From: RGIG4079 sp045646905
GTDB taxonomy: Bacteria > Bacteroidota > Bacteroidia > Bacteroidales > Muribaculaceae
Direction: 5' to 3'
Assembly: GCA_045646905.1 (NCBI GenBank)
Contig: JAZRLP010000022.1
Span: 62,001-126,000 of the forward strand
DNA: 64,000 bases
Shown here: one piece after another, positions 60,886-64,000 of the stretch
How the letters are laid out: every line of letters starts with the position of its first letter
Position numbering within the stretch: the first letter of the stretch is position 1
Program-made: the position numbers and the translations under genes
Notes under the pieces: generated by a model
What the model was told of the DNA's origin: nothing
What the model saw: only the letters and a program-made list of their open reading frames with translations
Database searches by the model: none

Positions 60886-63800
60886 TTACTTAATCACAAC
60901 AGTCTCGGTGATAGTTTCACCTTCGTTGGTAGCACGCACGAGATAGATGCCTTTTGCAAGATTTGACACATTGAGTGATTTGCAATTTGCTTTTTCGGCA
61001 ACTTTCACACCTGCAGGGGTGAATACTTCAAGGTTATTGACTAATTCAGAACAATGGATAGTCTTGTTGAATGCATTGATGATTAATTGAGTATTAAACT
61101 CTACCCCTTCTACACTTGTAGTTGGGTCATCGATGCGATAAGCAGCAAGACCATTGCTTGGAGTATAGATGTAGAGATTCAATGAACCATCGGGGTTTTG
61201 TTGAGTTGCAGGAATAGAAGAAACAAACGAGTTACCTACATTACCAAGACCTGCTTGTGGAATTTTCCAAAGAATTTCCATGTCGCTATAACTAAAGTTG
61301 TTTGGATTATTAACGATAGCAAAGTTGTGGAACTCGGCAATGTCATCGTTAAAGCTATAGATAAATAGGTTGCGACCATTGATTGTACCTGTACACATAC
61401 CGGCACTTAACATGCCCGAAGGTTTAATTCTTGAGTTTGAACCGAAATCATCTTCAACAGTTGAAGTAGCTCCGTTCCATCCTGTATTATAGTTATATAG
61501 TGTAGGATAAACCGAAGAACCATCAACAATTACACGAGTTGAACTAATAGGTAAAACACGAGGAGCATTACCGTAGTTAGAAGAAGATGATGGATAGAAG
61601 TTTCTAACTGAGTTATATCCAAGAGTCCATTCGTTGTAAAGTTCTACAATTGAAGGGTCGTAGTCATTATCGCGAGTCCAGCAATAGATGCGTTTGCGAT
61701 ATGATGTAGATGTTGCGCTATTTCCCGAAGGTGCTGCATATACTTTTGAACCTTTTTTAGTGAGGTCTCCCCAAGCCATACAGTTATCGATACGCAATGA
61801 TGCGTTTGAAATATCTGTTTCAAATACGCGAGTAGTATTACCTGTTTCAACATCAACGATAGAAATGTTTAATTGACTGCTAGCTGATGATGAAGTAATC
61901 ATATTTGCTACACATAAGTGGTTGCCACCATCAACAAATACATCGTTACATGGGTAGCCTAATGTGTAACCGTCAGAAAGTGTTGAATAGTCGCCAGTGA
62001 GAGTGATTTTGCGAAGGAACTTACCAGAGTTACCGTCAAATTCAAGGAGGTAACCAACGCCACTTGCACGCTCCGAGATATAAACTTTACCGTTATAAAC
62101 AGCCATACCTCGTTGGTCGCGACCAAGTTCTTCGTGGAAGTTACCTTTTTGGATAGAGTAAATCCAAAGGTTTTTGATGCTTAGGTTGTTGGCAACAGGA
62201 TACTCAACATTTTCCTTGTTCTCCTCGTCGGGAGTTGGAGTGGGAGTAACTGTAGTTTGTTTAGTTGTAAACGATTCAATAGCCGAAACCGATTGTAAAG
62301 AACCACTCTTGTTTGCTTTAACTCGCCAATAGTATTTAGTACCTTCCAAGAAGTCAAGACTAGCTGAAGAGTAACTATTAGTTGTTGCTTCAAGAGTGTA
62401 CATTGTAGTGGCAAATGTTGCAATTGTTGAAATTTCAAGTGTGTAAGTTGCACCTGAAAGAGCGCTCCAATTAAATGTGAAACCATCTTCTACAACAGCG
62501 CCACCCACTGGGCTTGTCAATGTTACAGCAGCAAGTGTTTCTTGTGCAGTTTTGAATGATGCTACACTTGAAGTTGATGAGATGTAACCAGTTTTAGATG
62601 CTTTCACACGCCAATAGTAAGTAGTATTGGCTGCAAGAGCAAAGTTAGATGAAGAGTAACTATTGCTTGTAGTAGTTGCAGTGAAATCAACGCTTGAGAA
62701 TGATGAAGATTTAGATACCTCAATGGTGTAAGATGCACCAGTGATAGAACTCCAACCAAAACTGAAGCCTTTAGCCGCAGTAGTACCACCTACTGGAGTA
62801 GTTAACGATACAGCATCGAGTTGAGGGGTAACAACACCTCCTGAAGTAGCCTTAATCTTGTAAGCAGCAAGACCATTGTAAGGTGTATAGATATACATAG
62901 TAACCGAACCATCGCTATTGTTTACCATCACAGGTTTTGATGTAATATAAGCATTAGCTTGTGAACCAAGACCATTAGCAGGAACGGTCCAAAGTTTTGA
63001 CATTTCTTTGAAGTTGAAGTTTGAAGGATTGGTTACAATATTGAATGTATTTGGAGCCATAGCCGATACATATGCAAAGATAGGAGTTCCATTTACAACA
63101 CCTTGTCCCACACCATTCCAATTGTTTTCGGTAGGAGCACAAGCAATATTGTTGCCAAACCCATCATTATATGTTGCAGTGCTGCTTGCATTGAATGTGA
63201 GGAGAGCTGGAGCTGAGTTGTGTCCGTCGAGAATGAATTGAGTATTTGAGATAGGCATAATGCGAGGAGCAGTACTATTGGTAGTAGTGCTTGATGGGTA
63301 GTAGGTTTTAACTGTTGTATAAGCAATTGCCCAATATCCACTTGCATTGCGAGTCCAACGATATACATAGTTTGAATTAGCAACAGCAGCCCAAATTTCA
63401 CATCCGGTAGTATTTACATCGCCACGCACATCAACGAAGTCGATGCGACCGCCTAATGTTGTTGTCATGTGGAACACGCGAGTTGTTGCACCTGTATTTA
63501 CATCAATTGTACATATAGTTAATGGAACTGAAGAACAGTCGAGAGTCAAGTTGCTTATGCAAAGGTGATTTGCTGCGTCAACAAAGAGGTCCTGACATTT
63601 GTATTGAAGACTAGTGCCTGCGTTGTCGGTTAAGCAGTCGCCAGTGAGGGTAATTGAACGAAGGAATTCGCCAGTTTCGCCACTAAACTCAAGAAGTTTA
63701 CCATCGCGTTGAGAAATATATACTTTTCCGTTGTATGCTGCTATACCTCGTTGGTCGCCACCGAGTTGAGATGGGAAGTTGTTGGTGTTAACCGAGTACA

Positions 63801-64000
63801 TCCAAAGGCTTTCGATTGAAAAGCCATTCACATCATTATAAGTGTTAGAGTCTTTTACTACATCGGTAGGAGTAGATGGGGTTGAACTGCCCGATGTTGC
63901 AATAGTGAACGATCCTACCCATGAAGTAGAACTTGTGTAACCTTCTTTAGAAGTGATAACGCGCCAGTAATAGGTAGTACCTTCGGTAAATGAAATAGCC
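60886..64000 (-). CDS. Large multidomain T9SS surface protein, N-terminus outside window
   Basis: At least 1,037 residues, open to the right edge. From C- to N-terminus: a type IX sorting-domain tail (SLNVSNLAKGIYLVRATNEG, ends TVVIK), a ~320-residue propeller-like block (LGRDQRGMAVYNGKVYIS, VFVDGGNHLCVANM), an Fn3-like pair with TYYWRVKASKTGYIS / TKYYWRVKANKSGSL, an earlier copy of the same propeller block (LGGDQRGIAAYNGKVYIS, LFVDAANHLCISNL), and a third Fn3-like domain at the window edge (TYYWRVITSKEGYTS). So it is built from repeated modules. Likely exported to the surface; function unknown. The GTG at 63831 is internal, not the start. Confidence 0.85.
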   Translation of the reverse strand, partial: AISFTEGTTYYWRVITSKEGYTSSTSWVGSFTIATSGSSTPSTPTDVVKDSNTYNDVNGFSIESLWMYSVNTNNFPSQLGGDQRGIAAYNGKVYISQRDGKLLEFSGETGEFLRSITLTGDCLTDNAGTSLQYKCQDLFVDAANHLCISNLTLDCSSVPLTICTIDVNTGATTRVFHMTTTLGGRIDFVDVRGDVNTTGCEIWAAVANSNYVYRWTRNASGYWAIAYTTVKTYYPSSTTTNSTAPRIMPISNTQFILDGHNSAPALLTFNASSTATYNDGFGNNIACAPTENNWNGVGQGVVNGTPIFAYVSAMAPNTFNIVTNPSNFNFKEMSKLWTVPANGLGSQANAYITSKPVMVNNSDGSVTMYIYTPYNGLAAYKIKATSGGVVTPQLDAVSLTTPVGGTTAAKGFSFGWSSITGASYTIEVSKSSSFSSVDFTATTTSNSYSSSNFALAANTTYYWRVKASKTGYISSTSSVASFKTAQETLAAVTLTSPVGGAVVEDGFTFNWSALSGATYTLEISTIATFATTMYTLEATTNSYSSASLDFLEGTKYYWRVKANKSGSLQSVSAIESFTTKQTTVTPTPTPDEENKENVEYPVANNLSIKNLWIYSIQKGNFHEELGRDQRGMAVYNGKVYISERASGVGYLLEFDGNSGKFLRKITLTGDYSTLSDGYTLGYPCNDVFVDGGNHLCVANMITSSSASSQLNISIVDVETGNTTRVFETDISNASLRIDNCMAWGDLTKKGSKVYAAPSGNSATSTSYRKRIYCWTRDNDYDPSIVELYNEWTLGYNSVRNFYPSSSSNYGNAPRVLPISSTRVIVDGSSVYPTLYNYNTGWNGATSTVEDDFGSNSRIKPSGMLSAGMCTGTINGRNLFIYSFNDDIAEFHNFAIVNNPNNFSYSDMEILWKIPQAGLGNVGNSFVSSIPATQQNPDGSLNLYIYTPSNGLAAYRIDDPTTSVEGVEFNTQLIINAFNKTIHCSELVNNLEVFTPAGVKVAEKANCKSLNVSNLAKGIYLVRATNEGETITETVVIK

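Noticed and set aside
63829..63831. Apparent start of the large T9SS protein
   Set aside because: It is an internal GTG; the frame continues to base 64000 as an Fn3-like domain, so the gene is truncated by the window.
1..64000. CRISPR arrays, tRNA or rRNA genes, IS elements
   Set aside because: No regularly spaced repeats, no cloverleaf or rRNA-like sequence and no transposase-like frame were found by reading; short repeats noted are reported individually. A dedicated tool run (tRNAscan-SE, Rfam, ISfinder) would be stronger.

Overview
The window is AT-rich chromosomal DNA from a Bacteroidales bacterium. The evidence is the Bacteroidetes -7 promoter box TAnnTTTG in front of many genes, the absence of Shine-Dalgarno sites, SusD-era style surface lipoproteins, T9SS-like C-terminal tails, DUF2807/DUF6242-type proteins, the paired GlsB/GlsA glycine-lipid acyltransferases, BtuB/BtuG vitamin B12 uptake genes, and a conserved RibD-UppS-BamA-Skp-MurI order. 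A gut Muribaculaceae or Bacteroides relative fits, but family rank cannot be settled from sequence reading alone.

Layout. 1-8.3 kb: two lipoproteins, then housekeeping (speA, truA), a secreted phosphodiester glycosidase and the glsB-glsA pair. 8.35-12.3 kb: a four-gene surface-glycan operon (polytopic membrane protein, GT2 glycosyltransferase, nucleotide-sugar epimerase with no ordinary start codon, GT42/DUF115-like enzyme). 12.8-14.5 kb: Crp-family regulator and BASS transporter. 14.6-20.2 kb: a vitamin B12 acquisition locus with two cobalamin riboswitches, one before btuB-lipoprotein-btuG and one before a DUF4465 (BtuH-like) lipoprotein. 20.5-28.7 kb: a nonulosonic-acid (legionaminate/sialate type) and capsule export block (TPR regulator, neuB/legI, neuD-like, legB, lipoprotein, wzi, flippase). 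28.7-31.2 kb: dusB and two DUF2807 proteins. 31.4-35.2 kb: a T9SS-tailed secreted protein, a second TPR regulator and a truncated neuB tail, with a 22-bp direct repeat on each side of the regulator segment. 35.2-41 kb: rpoN-PAP2-purE-ispG-M16 operon. 41-48 kb: iron alcohol dehydrogenase, then a his operon (hisL-hisG-hisD-hisC-hisB plus a Ca/Na antiporter) with an apparent histidine attenuator. 48-51.2 kb: L,D-transpeptidase, lipoprotein, prmC-recX-comF. 51.2-60.8 kb: murI, three Skp/OmpH chaperones, bamA, uppS, two outer-membrane/surface proteins, ribD. 60.9-64 kb: a large multidomain T9SS-type surface protein that runs off the window.

The less ordinary signals are: a 15-residue leader peptide with five histidines followed by a terminator; a duplicated neuB-plus-TPR-regulator arrangement in which the second neuB survives only as its C-terminal piece; a set of similar minus-strand intergenic units (promoter box, 5' hairpin, conserved core, terminator) that look like small RNAs; four genes whose -7 box ends exactly four bases before ATG, implying leaderless mRNAs; and homopolymeric G tracts in a B12-locus lipoprotein gene and upstream of a secreted protein. 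All product names are from reading protein motifs without database searches.
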